From the NCBI RefSeq assembly GCF_003201975.1, contig NZ_QJJQ01000004.1, positions 62,001 to 126,000 on the forward strand: DNA of 64,000 nt, in the 5' to 3' direction. Positions 36,757-45,892 of the stretch are shown here, piece by piece. The notes under the pieces are model-generated. The model was not told the DNA's origin and searched no databases. It saw only the letters and a list, made by a program, of their open reading frames with translations. Source of the DNA: Pseudogracilibacillus auburnensis (GTDB lineage Bacteria; Bacillota; Bacilli; Bacillales; Amphibacillaceae). Within the stretch, counting starts at the first letter, position 1. Each line of letters starts with the position of its first letter. A program made the translations under genes and the position numbers.

Positions 36757-37893
36757 TTAGTCTTTTTCACCAGTATTTTTCCTGTTACTTCCGACAATAA
36801 ATGCCCATATATCTTTAAATATCCCTGTTTCGTGAAAAATTTTCATTAAAATAAATGTTAATGGCCCAAGGACAATCCCAATGACACCAATTAATTTAAA
36901 GCCGACATACATCGTAAATAATGTTAATAAAGGGCTTATCCCTATACTAGATGATAATATTTTTGGTTTTATTAATTGACGTTGTAAAACAATCAAACCA
37001 TATAAAATCGATAAGCCTGTACCTAGAAAAACTTCACCTGTTGAAAAACTATAAATGACCCATGGTAAAAAGACAATGATAGCCCCAAGATACGGCAGGA
37101 AATCGACGATCCAAATAATGAGAGCAATCGAAAGTGCATGCTCGACTCTCAAGATTAGCAGGCCAATAAAAACAATAACCGCAGAGATAAAAGTAAGCTT
37201 AAATTCCGCTTTTAAAAAACCGAGTAAGGCTTTTTGCAACCCTTCATAAATTTGATTGATGCGGAATTGCACTTTTTTCGGTATTTTTTTATGTAAGGCT
37301 TTCACTATTCGGTGCCAATCTTTACTGATAAAAAATGTTGCAAGTAAGGAAATAACTAAAATGGTAGCGAAATTCGGTAACTTGGTAATAATAAAATATA
37401 ACCCATTACCGAGCGCTTGGACTATCGAACTAAACGCATTCGTCAGATTTTCTCCAATAAATTGCATGCTATCAAGAACAGTGCTTCTTTGACTTTGATC
37501 AAGATCGCGAAACAAATGAAGTAAATTCGTGTAAATTGGTGCAATCGTCTCATTATATAAATTCTCCATATAAACAGCGAAATTTTTATAATGTTCGGGA
37601 ACAACTCTCGATAAATAAGAGAACCCTTGAATAATTTCATTTACGAGTAATGTAATTGCTGTCGATATAACACCAAGTATAACTAGAATCGAAGTTAGCA
37701 CAGCAAACCCACGCGGCATTCTCGTCTTCACTTGAAAAAAATCAACGAGAGGATTAATGAGTAGTGCAATAAAAAAACCAATAATAAACGGTATCATTAA
37801 TCTCCCGATAAAATAAATTGCAAATATCCCAAGAATAAATGCTACAATCACTATGAGAACCCGAAGACCAATAAATAAATGATTTTTATTCAT
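36757..37893 (-). CDS. ytvI: Sporulation membrane protein YtvI, AI-2E transporter family
   Basis: 378 residues with the AI-2E/PerM layout: two helices at about 9-50 and one near 65-85, a soluble mid-region (about 90-155), then a C-terminal bundle containing LRVEHALSIALIIWIVDFLPYLGAIIVFLPW, the family's signature re-entrant region, and GISPLLTLFTMYVGFKLIGVIGIVLGPL. The ending and length match the sporulation-specific YtvI subgroup. ATG follows AAAGGCGG. The transported substrate is unknown. Monocistronic. Confidence 0.8.
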   Translation of the reverse strand: MNKNHLFIGLRVLIVIVAFILGIFAIYFIGRLMIPFIIGFFIALLINPLVDFFQVKTRMPRGFAVLTSILVILGVISTAITLLVNEIIQGFSYLSRVVPEHYKNFAVYMENLYNETIAPIYTNLLHLFRDLDQSQRSTVLDSMQFIGENLTNAFSSIVQALGNGLYFIITKLPNFATILVISLLATFFISKDWHRIVKALHKKIPKKVQFRINQIYEGLQKALLGFLKAEFKLTFISAVIVFIGLLILRVEHALSIALIIWIVDFLPYLGAIIVFLPWVIYSFSTGEVFLGTGLSILYGLIVLQRQLIKPKILSSSIGISPLLTLFTMYVGFKLIGVIGIVLGPLTFILMKIFHETGIFKDIWAFIVGSNRKNTGEKD

Positions 37894-38194
37894 GTCTTAT
37901 TCCGCCTTTATTTGCTGTTATTTACAAGTATTTTACCACAATTATGCCTTAATGTAGTTTTTCAATAAATATTACTCCACTTTCGTAGAGTAAAATGAAC
38001 AAAAAAGCCTTCGTAGAATAAAGTGGGATGAAGATACAGTGCTCCAGTTGACTTTGGAGATTAACTGTTTTGCTCTAAACAGTCTGTTTACATCTAAACT
38101 CCACCTGCTCCGTTAAGTTTGTTGCTATTATCACGCAATTGAAATAAACTGTGCAGTAACTTTAAAATAGTGAATATACCATCGCTACAGAAAT

Positions 38195-38412
38195 GCACTC
38201 CGCTTTCACCACAGGGCATAAGAGCGACATCTGTTCAACCCGCACTATCGCTTGCTTTCACAGTATCTCCTTTACCGTGGGCGGCTGATAAGCCTCCTCA
38301 CTCGAAATTAAAGGAGGGCCAACTAAAACCGGCCTTTGCGGCCAACGTCGGCATACCCCTTGCCGGGGCAGGGTCTTATTTAGGCCTATCCTCCCACAGG
38401 AGTTATCATGAA
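38195..38412. repeat. REP-like GC-rich palindromic intergenic element
   Basis: Begins AATGCACTCCGCTTTC, has GTGGGCGGCTGATAAGCCTCCTC near 38277-38300, and ends GGGTCTTATTTAGGCC...CACAGGAGTTATCATG. This is the pattern of the long hairpin repeats scattered between Bacillus genes. A further GC-rich segment (about 38313-38370, with GGCC-rich and ACCCC/GGGG stem-loops) sits where the loop is normally short. Upstream, 37894-38194 holds no gene. Confidence 0.6.
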
Positions 38413-38513
38413 CGAAACTAGCCCCTGATCGTAATATCGTAGGTTAATTCGGGAATAGTGTATACAACATTTAAATCCCAAATCAGAGCTATAATACGAA
38501 AGGAGCTAGTAAT

Positions 38514-39218
38514 ATGAATAATACCACAAAATACGTCGGTTTAGACGTATCAAAGGAAAAAATTGCAGTAGCGGTTGCGGAAGAGGGACGTTCTAAGCCA
38601 AGGTTTATTGGTATGATTAACTATGAGATTAAGGAAATTAGAAAACTAATGAGAAAACTTGGTGACCCCGAACAGCTTCAAGTCTGTTATGAAGCTGGGC
38701 CAACTGGATATGGCCTCTACCGATTCCTTAAGAGTATAGATATTGAATGTGAAGTAATAGCGCCATCGTTAATACCACAAAAGCCTGGTGAACGCGTAAA
38801 AACGGATAAACGTGATGCCATTAAACTTGCAACACTTTATAGAGCTGGAGAATTAACTCCTATCTATGTACCATCGGAAGATGATGAAGCGCTTCGAGAT
38901 TTAGTTCGAGCACGAGAAGATGTAAAAGAAGATGAATTAAGAGCCAAACATAGATTAACAAAGTTTCTTCTTAGAAACGAAATCAAACCACCGAAAGGCA
39001 CAAAAAAATGGACGGTAAAATACTGGGATTAGCTGAATAGCTTGAAGTTTGATCGGTCTGCATCACAAGTTGCATACCAAGAATATTTACAGCAACTAAA
39101 AGAATTTCAACAACGATTAAAACTTTTAGAACAAAAAATTGAGGAGCAGGCTAAAGATGGCATTCATGCGCCAATGATTCAAACCCTTCCCAATCTTTTG
39201 AAAAACGGTTTATTATAA
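38514..39218 (+). pseudogene. IS110-family transposase, nonsense mutation and 3' truncation
   Basis: The N-terminal DEDD domain is clear: KYVGLDVSKEKIAVAVAE, VCYEAGPTGYGLYRFL and KTDKRDAIKLATLYRAGELT. A TAG interrupts the frame at 39030 where Trp-like reading continues (LNSLKFDRSASQVAYQEYLQQL) to a TAA at 39216, short of the C-terminal serine (transposase_20) domain. The gene is thus about 60% complete and inactive. IS110 elements carry a bridge RNA in the flanking non-coding part; the region 38413-38513 upstream could be its remains. Confidence 0.8.
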
Positions 39219-39328
39219 CAAGGTTGTCAAGGATATAATTAGCATCCCAAGCTTAACCAAACGAACTGTTTGAACTCATTTTATTGGTACAAAAGTTAAG
39301 ATATTATATAAAAATTTTTATAAAAAGA

Positions 39329-39390
39329 TTGACGATATATTTATTCTATTGTAACATCATGTATTAAAATAATTGATCTTCAATTATTTT
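39329..39390 (+). promoter_or_regulatory. Promoter and AT-rich inverted repeat before the hexosaminidase
   Basis: TTGACG (39329-39334), 17-bp spacer and TAACAT (39352-39357) form a reasonable promoter. A perfect 11-bp inverted repeat with a 3-base centre follows (39366-39390; arms AAAATAATTGA and TCAATTATTTT). It ends in T's, so it could be an attenuator as well as an operator. Confidence 0.55.
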
Positions 39391-39461
39391 TTCGCTGCTC
39401 CATTCCATCACGCCCTTTGATTGGAGAGAACAACAAAAAAATAGAAAAGAAGGTGTTCATA

Positions 39462-41375
39462 TTGAAAATTAAATTAGCTGACGATTATCCAAGCTTGCTT
39501 AATGGTTTAAAAGCATTGCAAACAGATTTTAATTTTGAAATCTCAGAGTCGGCAGAAATTGAATTGGTTTGTAAACAGAATAAAGATCACCATGGTCTAA
39601 CTGTTTCTTTTGATAATGGTACTGGGCAAATTATATACCAAAAAACAAATCAATTTTTTAGAGCATTCGGACTGCTTTTAGAGAAAGTTCAAAAAGGAGA
39701 AACCACGTTTTCATTTGATGAAACAGCTCAATTTAAAACGGTAGGTCCTATGTTTGATTTTTCAAGAAATGCTGTCATGAAACCAAATTGTTTTTATGAA
39801 ATGATTCGTATCCTGGCTATGATGGGATTCGATTCAGCGATGTTGTATATGGAAGATACATATGAAGTAAAGGGCGAACCGTACTTTGGGTATATGCGTG
39901 GAAGATATACGGAGGAAGAACTAAAAAAATTAGATGATTACGCCCACCAATTTGGAATTGAACTAATTCCGTGTATCCAAACGCTTGCACATCTAGAAGA
40001 ATTTTTGAAATGGGATGCAGCTTATCAGTATAAAGATACAAGAGGGGCTTTACTGTTAGAAAGTGAAGCAACCTACAGCTTGCTTGAAAAAATGATTCAT
40101 GCCGCTTCTACACCATTTAGAAGTAAGCGCATTCATATAGGGATGGACGAAGCAGAGGAGTTGGGACGTGGCATATTTTTAAACAAAAATGGGTATAAAC
40201 CACGTTTTGAACTAATGGCAGTGCATTTGGATAGAGTTTTACAAATAACAGATCAACTTGGCTTAGAAGCAGTGATGTGGAGTGATATGTTCTTAAAGTT
40301 AGCTTCTGAGACGGGGGATAGATATAGTAAAACAACTGAAATACCAGATCATATTATTGAACAAACACCTAAACAAGTACAGTTAATGTATTGGCAATAT
40401 AATTCAACAGACACAGACCATTATGTAAAAATAATAGAACAGCATAAAGCATTTAACAAAAAACCAGCATTTGCAGGTGGAATGTGGATATGGAATACAT
40501 TTGCAACAAATTATCAATTATCATTACAGGCGAGCGAAGCAGCTTTAAATGCTTGTAAACAAACGGGTGTTGATGATGTTTTTGTTACACTTTGGGGAGA
40601 TGATGGTATTGAAAACAATCCTTATACAGCCCTTTTAGGTTTGCAATATTATGCCGAACATGCTTATGCAGAAAAATTAGATCAGGATAAATTATATGAT
40701 AGAGTTGCCTTCTGTACAGGAATAGCAGCAGAAAAATATTTAATGTTTAATAAATTAGATACACCTCCAGGAGTAGCGGCAGACAATTTAGAACAAACAA
40801 ATCCTTCAAAGTTTTTATTATGGCAAGATATCTTGCTGGGAGTTTTTGATAAACACATAGAGGGGCTAGATATGGATAGTTATTTTCAATCCCTCGCGGA
40901 AGAATTTCAACATAGTCGAAATAACAAGGATAAACTAGATTATATCTTTGATGTTCCTCAAAAATTGAGTAGAGTACTAGCTTTAAAGGCAGGTATTGGT
41001 GTGAAGCTAAAGGAGGCTTATGATAATAAGGATCGTAAAGAGTTAAAAAATATAGCTAACGTAATCATCCCAGAAATAATAAATCGAGTAAATGATCTGA
41101 GAAAAGCGCACCGGAATCAATGGTTAAGAATGAATAAACCATTTGGTTGGGAAGTAATTGATATTCGTTATGGTGGTTTAATAAATCGACTAGATACCGC
41201 CTCTTGTAGAATAAACGATTATTTGAACGAAGAAATAAATTTTATTGATGAACTTGAACAAGAAAGGTTATATTACTCACCAAATATAGAACATTCTACT
41301 AGTTTAGGTTGGTGTAGTTATTACTATCGGATGGCATCACCAAATGTGTTTTTTCACGTTTTACCGATTTATTAA
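39462..41375 (+). CDS. Glycoside hydrolase family 20 beta-N-acetylhexosaminidase
   Basis: About 637 residues, no signal peptide, so it acts in the cytoplasm. The TIM-barrel carries the catalytic Asp-Glu pair in HIGMDEAEELGRG (D229-E230), the arrangement used for substrate-assisted hydrolysis of terminal GlcNAc/GalNAc. GPMFDFSRNAVMK opens the barrel, preceded by a small GH20b-like domain. Helical C-terminal region (about 460-620). TTG 39462 lies 7 bases after GAAGGTG. It starts the amino-sugar gene set. Confidence 0.85.
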   Translation: MKIKLADDYPSLLNGLKALQTDFNFEISESAEIELVCKQNKDHHGLTVSFDNGTGQIIYQKTNQFFRAFGLLLEKVQKGETTFSFDETAQFKTVGPMFDFSRNAVMKPNCFYEMIRILAMMGFDSAMLYMEDTYEVKGEPYFGYMRGRYTEEELKKLDDYAHQFGIELIPCIQTLAHLEEFLKWDAAYQYKDTRGALLLESEATYSLLEKMIHAASTPFRSKRIHIGMDEAEELGRGIFLNKNGYKPRFELMAVHLDRVLQITDQLGLEAVMWSDMFLKLASETGDRYSKTTEIPDHIIEQTPKQVQLMYWQYNSTDTDHYVKIIEQHKAFNKKPAFAGGMWIWNTFATNYQLSLQASEAALNACKQTGVDDVFVTLWGDDGIENNPYTALLGLQYYAEHAYAEKLDQDKLYDRVAFCTGIAAEKYLMFNKLDTPPGVAADNLEQTNPSKFLLWQDILLGVFDKHIEGLDMDSYFQSLAEEFQHSRNNKDKLDYIFDVPQKLSRVLALKAGIGVKLKEAYDNKDRKELKNIANVIIPEIINRVNDLRKAHRNQWLRMNKPFGWEVIDIRYGGLINRLDTASCRINDYLNEEINFIDELEQERLYYSPNIEHSTSLGWCSYYYRMASPNVFFHVLPIY

Positions 41376-41390
41376 TGAAGGAGAAGAAAA

Positions 41391-42422
41391 ATGAGTAATC
41401 GAAAATATAATCTTTTCGTTGGTTGTTATGGAAAGGCAGTAGAAGAGACGATTCATTGGTTACATTTTGATGCTGAAAAAGGACAACTAAGTAAGGTTCA
41501 TTCATGTAACGGAATTGAAAATCCTTCATTTCTAACAATAAATCATCGAAAAAGTCACTTATTTACAGTAAGTGAAGTGCAAAATGGTCAAGTCGTTAGT
41601 TTCGAAATTAATAAAGATCTATGCACGATTCATGAATTAAATAGACAAAAAACAAAAGGTGGACCATGCTATCTTGAGATAGACTGTACTGACGAATATT
41701 TATTTACAGCAAATTATTCTAATGGAAGTATCATCATTCACAAAATAGAAAAAAGTGGAGCAATTGGAAGAGAAGTTGACTATCATTTTTATCACGACGA
41801 TGGATTTTTACCTTCTAAGATTCATGCAATAAGAAAAATTCCGAAAACTTCATATTTTGTTGCGACAGATTTAGGGTTAAATAAATTATATTTTTACACA
41901 TTTAATCAAAGAACAGGTAAACTAACTTTTCTTCGTGATCAGGAAGTACCTAAAGGCTCTGGGCCACGCCATATTACGTTTCATCCATCACTGTCGATTT
42001 TTTACGTTGTAAATGAATTTAATTCAACGGTCTTAACATACGCATATGATGAACATCTAAAAAGGATTCATTTACTACAAGTGTTACCAACTTTACCAGA
42101 GACATTTAAGGAAGATAATTATGGCGCTGATATTCATATAACCGTAGTAGGAGATTACTTATATGTATCTAATCGAGGACATCATTCGCTAACAGCTTAT
42201 AAGGTTTTAAGAGATGGATCACTTTCGACGATTAACCAGATTAAAACAGATGGTAAATGGCCGAGAAATTTTGTGATTATACCAAATGAGCAATATATTG
42301 TAGTTGCTAATGAACATACTAACAGTTTAGTAGTGATGAAGATTTTGGGAGATGGCAGGTTACAAAAAACGGGTCACTCTTACCAAGTTAACAAGCCAGT
42401 TTGTTTAGAAGTAATAGAATAA
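41391..42422 (+). CDS. Lactonase family beta-propeller protein
   Basis: 343 residues of the PF10282-type seven-bladed propeller (6-phosphogluconolactonase/carboxymuconate cycloisomerase-like). Signs are NLFVGCYGKAVEETIHWLHFD at the start, ENPSFLTINHRKSHLFTVSE, GSGPRHITFHPSLSIFYVVNE, and DGKWPRNFVIIPNEQYIVVAN. ATG behind AAGGAGAAG, 15 bp after the hexosaminidase. In this context it could open an aldonolactone made by oxidation of an amino sugar; no dehydrogenase is present to make it, so this is inference. Confidence 0.8.
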   Translation: MSNRKYNLFVGCYGKAVEETIHWLHFDAEKGQLSKVHSCNGIENPSFLTINHRKSHLFTVSEVQNGQVVSFEINKDLCTIHELNRQKTKGGPCYLEIDCTDEYLFTANYSNGSIIIHKIEKSGAIGREVDYHFYHDDGFLPSKIHAIRKIPKTSYFVATDLGLNKLYFYTFNQRTGKLTFLRDQEVPKGSGPRHITFHPSLSIFYVVNEFNSTVLTYAYDEHLKRIHLLQVLPTLPETFKEDNYGADIHITVVGDYLYVSNRGHHSLTAYKVLRDGSLSTINQIKTDGKWPRNFVIIPNEQYIVVANEHTNSLVVMKILGDGRLQKTGHSYQVNKPVCLEVIE

Positions 42423-42469
42423 ATATCACATTTACAGTGAGAAACGATTGTTTTTCATCTTTATTTTGG

Positions 42470-42493
42470 CTTATAACATTATAATGTTATAAG
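42470..42493 (+). promoter_or_regulatory. 24-bp perfect palindrome, candidate GntR operator
   Basis: A perfectly symmetric 24-bp sequence with half-site CTTATAACATTA, 6 bp upstream of a promoter -35. Size and symmetry suit a GntR/HutC-type repressor; one is encoded at the end of the cluster (51426). Confidence 0.7.
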
Positions 42494-42499
42494 TTAATG

Positions 42500-42553
42500 T
42501 TGATTTATTCCTAAAATGATAGTATGATAGTAAATGACCTGAAAACGCTTACT
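42500..42553 (+). promoter_or_regulatory. Promoter with overlapping cre-like site
   Basis: TTGATT (42500-42505), 17-bp spacer, TATGAT (42523-42528). TGAAAACGCTTACT (42540-42553) matches the CcpA cre consensus TGWAANCGNTNWCA except for the last base and covers the early transcribed region, where CcpA would repress. The next gene begins 600 bp downstream, leaving an unusually long leader. Confidence 0.65.
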
Positions 42554-43154
42554 ACAGATGCCATATCTTTAGTATTGATTTCTGATCTTTTCGTGACAAA
42601 TGATTTTCCCATCTTTATGAAGATGGGAAAGATCAATGTCACCAAGACAGATGGAATTTACAGTATTCTTTTGAACGACAAGAAAGTATAAGTGGTATTG
42701 TTTACTGGCTAAGAACGTGACGTGCTATCACGACACCGATACAAGCATATTAGGACTGTAAAAAATCTTGTCCCATCAAACAGGTTTTGGGACTACGATA
42801 AAATCTCGTCCCATCGAAAACATTGCGACTACGGTTACTCATCTCAATAAATATTGTGCATGGTAAGGGCAACTTAGACATGCGTAATAAAATGAGTAAG
42901 TTAATTACTTTACATAAATGCAACATGCCTTTGTTAGCGTGGAATAACTTATCAATCGGCATGTTTTAGCAAATGGCAAATTTTCTGATAGACTAAGTCT
43001 CTTTACAATATTGATAAAGAAGAGGTGGTATGATACTCTTTTGATTTATTGATATTTCTAAATATTCTTTAAATAAAGGTGGTGATAGATAGTTAGTGAC
43101 TTAATCAAAATAATTTTTCGTTGAAAACATTGAATTTATTAAGGAGGGTTATAG
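42554..43154 (+). other. Long untranslated leader with hairpins and a short direct repeat
   Basis: No gene. It contains a strong hairpin TTTCCCATCTT/AAGATGGGAAA near 42602-42628. Two copies of AAATCT(t/c)GTCCCATC occur near 42766 and 42801. AACATGCC/GGCATGTT near 42919-42966 is followed by a short T run. A second promoter (TTGATT near 43041, TATTCT 16 bp on) may serve the binding-protein gene directly. Confidence 0.4.
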
Positions 43155-44774
43155 GTGAAACGGAGAAAAAGCTTACTTTTGTTAATGGTAGTGTTTTTAA
43201 TCTTAGCTGCATGTGGTGGAAATGAAGGTGCAAGTAAAGACAAGTCAGAAAGTGAATCGACTGGTGTAAATGTAAATACGACAGGAATGCCGATTGTAGA
43301 TGAGCAAATAGATATGACTATTTTTGCAAATAAACCTGCACAAAATGAGGATAATGATTGGAATGATATTTTAATTTGGAATCATTACCGAGATCTGACA
43401 AACATAAATGCAGATTGGAATTTACATCACCCTGATGCTCTTGAGGAAAAAAGAAACTTAGCTCTTGGGAGTGGAGAATTACCAGATGCATTTTATTTAT
43501 CACAATTAACGAACGCAGACTTATTAAAGTATGGTGGGCAAGGTACTTTTTTACCCCTTAATGATTTAATTGATGAATATGCACCAAATTTAACGGAATT
43601 AATGGAGAACGATCCAAGTATCCGAAAAGCAATAACGTTCCCGGATGGAAATATTTATTCTATGCCATCATTAATAGAGGAAGATTTCTTATCCTTACGG
43701 TTAAGTGCTAGACCTTGGATAAATGAAGATTGGTTAGAAGAATTAGACATGGATATTCCAGAAACAACAGGAGAATTTTATGAGTATTTAAAAGCGGTAA
43801 AAGAGCTTGATCCGGCTGGTGACGGAAAAACTATTCCATATGGTGGTACAGATATTATCGAGTTAGTACAGTGGTTATCTGGTTCGTTTGGTGTGATGAA
43901 TCATGGTCCGTCGAATACGAATATCGATTTGGATCCGGCCGACCCTAGTAAAGTTCGATTCTATGCAACTACGGACGAATATAAACAATTATTAGAATTT
44001 ATCCACATGTTATATGACGAAAGTTTAATTGAGCAAAATATCTTTTCGATTGAATGGGGGCAGTTTTTAGCCAATGCAGCGGATAACTTATATGCAAGCA
44101 TGATTTTCTATGATCCGATTGAACTTTTTGGTGAAGAAGTTGGCTCGCAATATAATAGTGTAGCTGCTTTGGAAGGGCCAGAAGGATTTAAAGATTATAA
44201 TAAGCTTTCTTCTTCTATCTGGGAAACTTCTAGTTTTGTTATTACAAGTGAAAATGAAAACCCGGAAGCAGCTGTACGTTGGATGGATTATTTTTATAGT
44301 GATGAAGGCGCAAAACTTTATTATATGGGTGTAGAAGGGGAATCCTATGAGGAAAAAGACGGAGAAAGTGTCTATATGGATCATATCTTAAATCCAGAAG
44401 GAGATATGACATTTGAACAAGCTTTAGCAAAACAGTTAACTTGGTTAGGTTCAATAAGTGGGATTATTAAAGCTGATTTCTTCCAAGGTGGAGAAACTGC
44501 ACCACAATCGATGGAAGCAGCAGAAAAAATTGAAGCATTTGTACCAGAAGAAATTTGGCCGAGATTTACATTTACGGAAGATGAAAATAAGGTGTTAGAA
44601 TCCACTGGTGCGGATGTAGACAAGTATGTGGAAGAAATGCGAGATAAGTTTATTAGTGGAGATGTTGACCTTTCCGAGTGGGACAACTATGTTGAAACAA
44701 TTGAACAAATGGGTGGTTTAGATGAGTTGCTAGGAGTTTATCAAGGAGCATTCGAAAGATATCAAGAAAATTGA
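43155..44774 (+). CDS. ABC transporter sugar-binding lipoprotein
   Basis: 539 residues. Lipoprotein signal with lipobox LAAC, then a Ser/Glu linker and a family 1 solute-binding fold (DMTIFANKPAQNEDNDW, the LplA/YtcQ subtype of large oligosaccharide-binding proteins). It captures the substrate outside the membrane for the two permeases downstream. GTG or ATG: the frame begins GTGAAACGG-type after AAGGAGGG. A terminator follows it, so it is probably made in excess of the permeases. Confidence 0.9.
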   Translation: MKRRKSLLLLMVVFLILAACGGNEGASKDKSESESTGVNVNTTGMPIVDEQIDMTIFANKPAQNEDNDWNDILIWNHYRDLTNINADWNLHHPDALEEKRNLALGSGELPDAFYLSQLTNADLLKYGGQGTFLPLNDLIDEYAPNLTELMENDPSIRKAITFPDGNIYSMPSLIEEDFLSLRLSARPWINEDWLEELDMDIPETTGEFYEYLKAVKELDPAGDGKTIPYGGTDIIELVQWLSGSFGVMNHGPSNTNIDLDPADPSKVRFYATTDEYKQLLEFIHMLYDESLIEQNIFSIEWGQFLANAADNLYASMIFYDPIELFGEEVGSQYNSVAALEGPEGFKDYNKLSSSIWETSSFVITSENENPEAAVRWMDYFYSDEGAKLYYMGVEGESYEEKDGESVYMDHILNPEGDMTFEQALAKQLTWLGSISGIIKADFFQGGETAPQSMEAAEKIEAFVPEEIWPRFTFTEDENKVLESTGADVDKYVEEMRDKFISGDVDLSEWDNYVETIEQMGGLDELLGVYQGAFERYQEN

Positions 44775-44783
44775 TGACGGAAC

Positions 44784-44812
44784 AAAGGGGGATCCCCCTC
44801 CCCCTTTTTTTA
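44784..44812 (+). terminator. Intra-operon terminator/attenuator
   Basis: AAAGGGGG (44784-44791) pairs with CCCCCTTT (44800-44807), followed by T's. Partial termination here would set a higher level of binding protein than permease. Confidence 0.85.
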
Positions 44813-44932
44813 CGAATTTTAGTTTACTTTTACGCATGAACTCATCATGTTTTGAGTGTAGATACTAGTTTATTTATTTAAATAGAGAAATCTTTTAATT
44901 GAGTAGTAGTGTAAGAGGAGGCGTGCAATCGA

Positions 44933-45880
44933 ATGGAATTGCAACAAGAGAAAAAAAGTCTAAATAAAAAAAGCCGAACTTATGCAATAAAAAAGAGTCT
45001 GTTAAGAAATTGGCAATTATATGTATTCCTTTTACCTGCTTTAACATACTTTTTTATTTTCCATTACATTCCGATGTATGGTGTTCAAATTGCATTTAAA
45101 GATTATTTTGCTAACTTGGGAATTTCGGGCAGTCCGTGGGTAGGATTTGAACATTTTGATCGCTTTTTTAATTCTTATTATTTTTGGCGTTTATTAAAAA
45201 ATACAATCATTTTAAATGCTTATGGTTTATTATTATTTCCACTACCAATTATTTTTGCTTTATCTTTAAATGAGCTAAGGGCTGGAGCATTTAAAAAATG
45301 GTCACAAACGCTAACTTATGCACCTCATTTTATATCTGTAGTAGTTGTTGTAGGAATGTTAGTTGCATTTTTAGACCCTGTGACTGGATTGGTTAACCAC
45401 GCAATACGAGGTTTGGGATTTGAATCGATCTCATTTTTGACTAGCCCAGACTGGTTCAGACATATATACGTATGGTCAGGTCAATGGCAAACATTAGGTT
45501 GGAGCACCATTATTTATTTGGCAGCACTTGCAGGTGTTAATCCGGAATTACACGAAGCTGCCAAAGTAGATGGAGCAACGAGGTTACAGAGAGTATTACG
45601 TATAAATCTACCAAGCATCATGCCGACCATTATTATTTTATTTATCTTAAATATGGGTAATTTTATGCAAATCGGCTTTGAGAAGGTTTTGTTAATGCAA
45701 AATACACTGAACTCTGAAACATCAGACATTATTCAAACATTTGTTTATGAAACAGGACTATTAGAAGGACGATATAGTTTTGCTGCAGCAATTGGATTAT
45801 TTGAATCAGCAATCAATATTGTTTTACTCATTACCGTTAACCAAATTGCCAGAAAGGTAAGTGAGAATAGTTTATGGTAA
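44933..45880 (+). CDS. ABC transporter permease, LplB-like
   Basis: 315 residues and six transmembrane helices. The cytoplasmic EAA loop that docks the ATPase is EAAKVDGATRLQRVLRINLPSI. The N-terminal SLLRNWQLYVFLLPALTYFFIFHYIPMYGVQIAFKDY is the LplB/YtcP-class opening. It pairs with the next gene as the channel of a CUT1-type importer. ATG behind AAGAGGAGG. Confidence 0.93.
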   Translation: MELQQEKKSLNKKSRTYAIKKSLLRNWQLYVFLLPALTYFFIFHYIPMYGVQIAFKDYFANLGISGSPWVGFEHFDRFFNSYYFWRLLKNTIILNAYGLLLFPLPIIFALSLNELRAGAFKKWSQTLTYAPHFISVVVVVGMLVAFLDPVTGLVNHAIRGLGFESISFLTSPDWFRHIYVWSGQWQTLGWSTIIYLAALAGVNPELHEAAKVDGATRLQRVLRINLPSIMPTIIILFILNMGNFMQIGFEKVLLMQNTLNSETSDIIQTFVYETGLLEGRYSFAAAIGLFESAINIVLLITVNQIARKVSENSLW

Positions 45881-45892
45881 GGAGGAGAATGA

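Noticed and set aside
42750-42962. 70-residue minus-strand ORF
   Set aside because: It arises from the repeated GTCCCATC motif and terminator-like stem in the leader, with no ribosome site and a repeated low-quality sequence.
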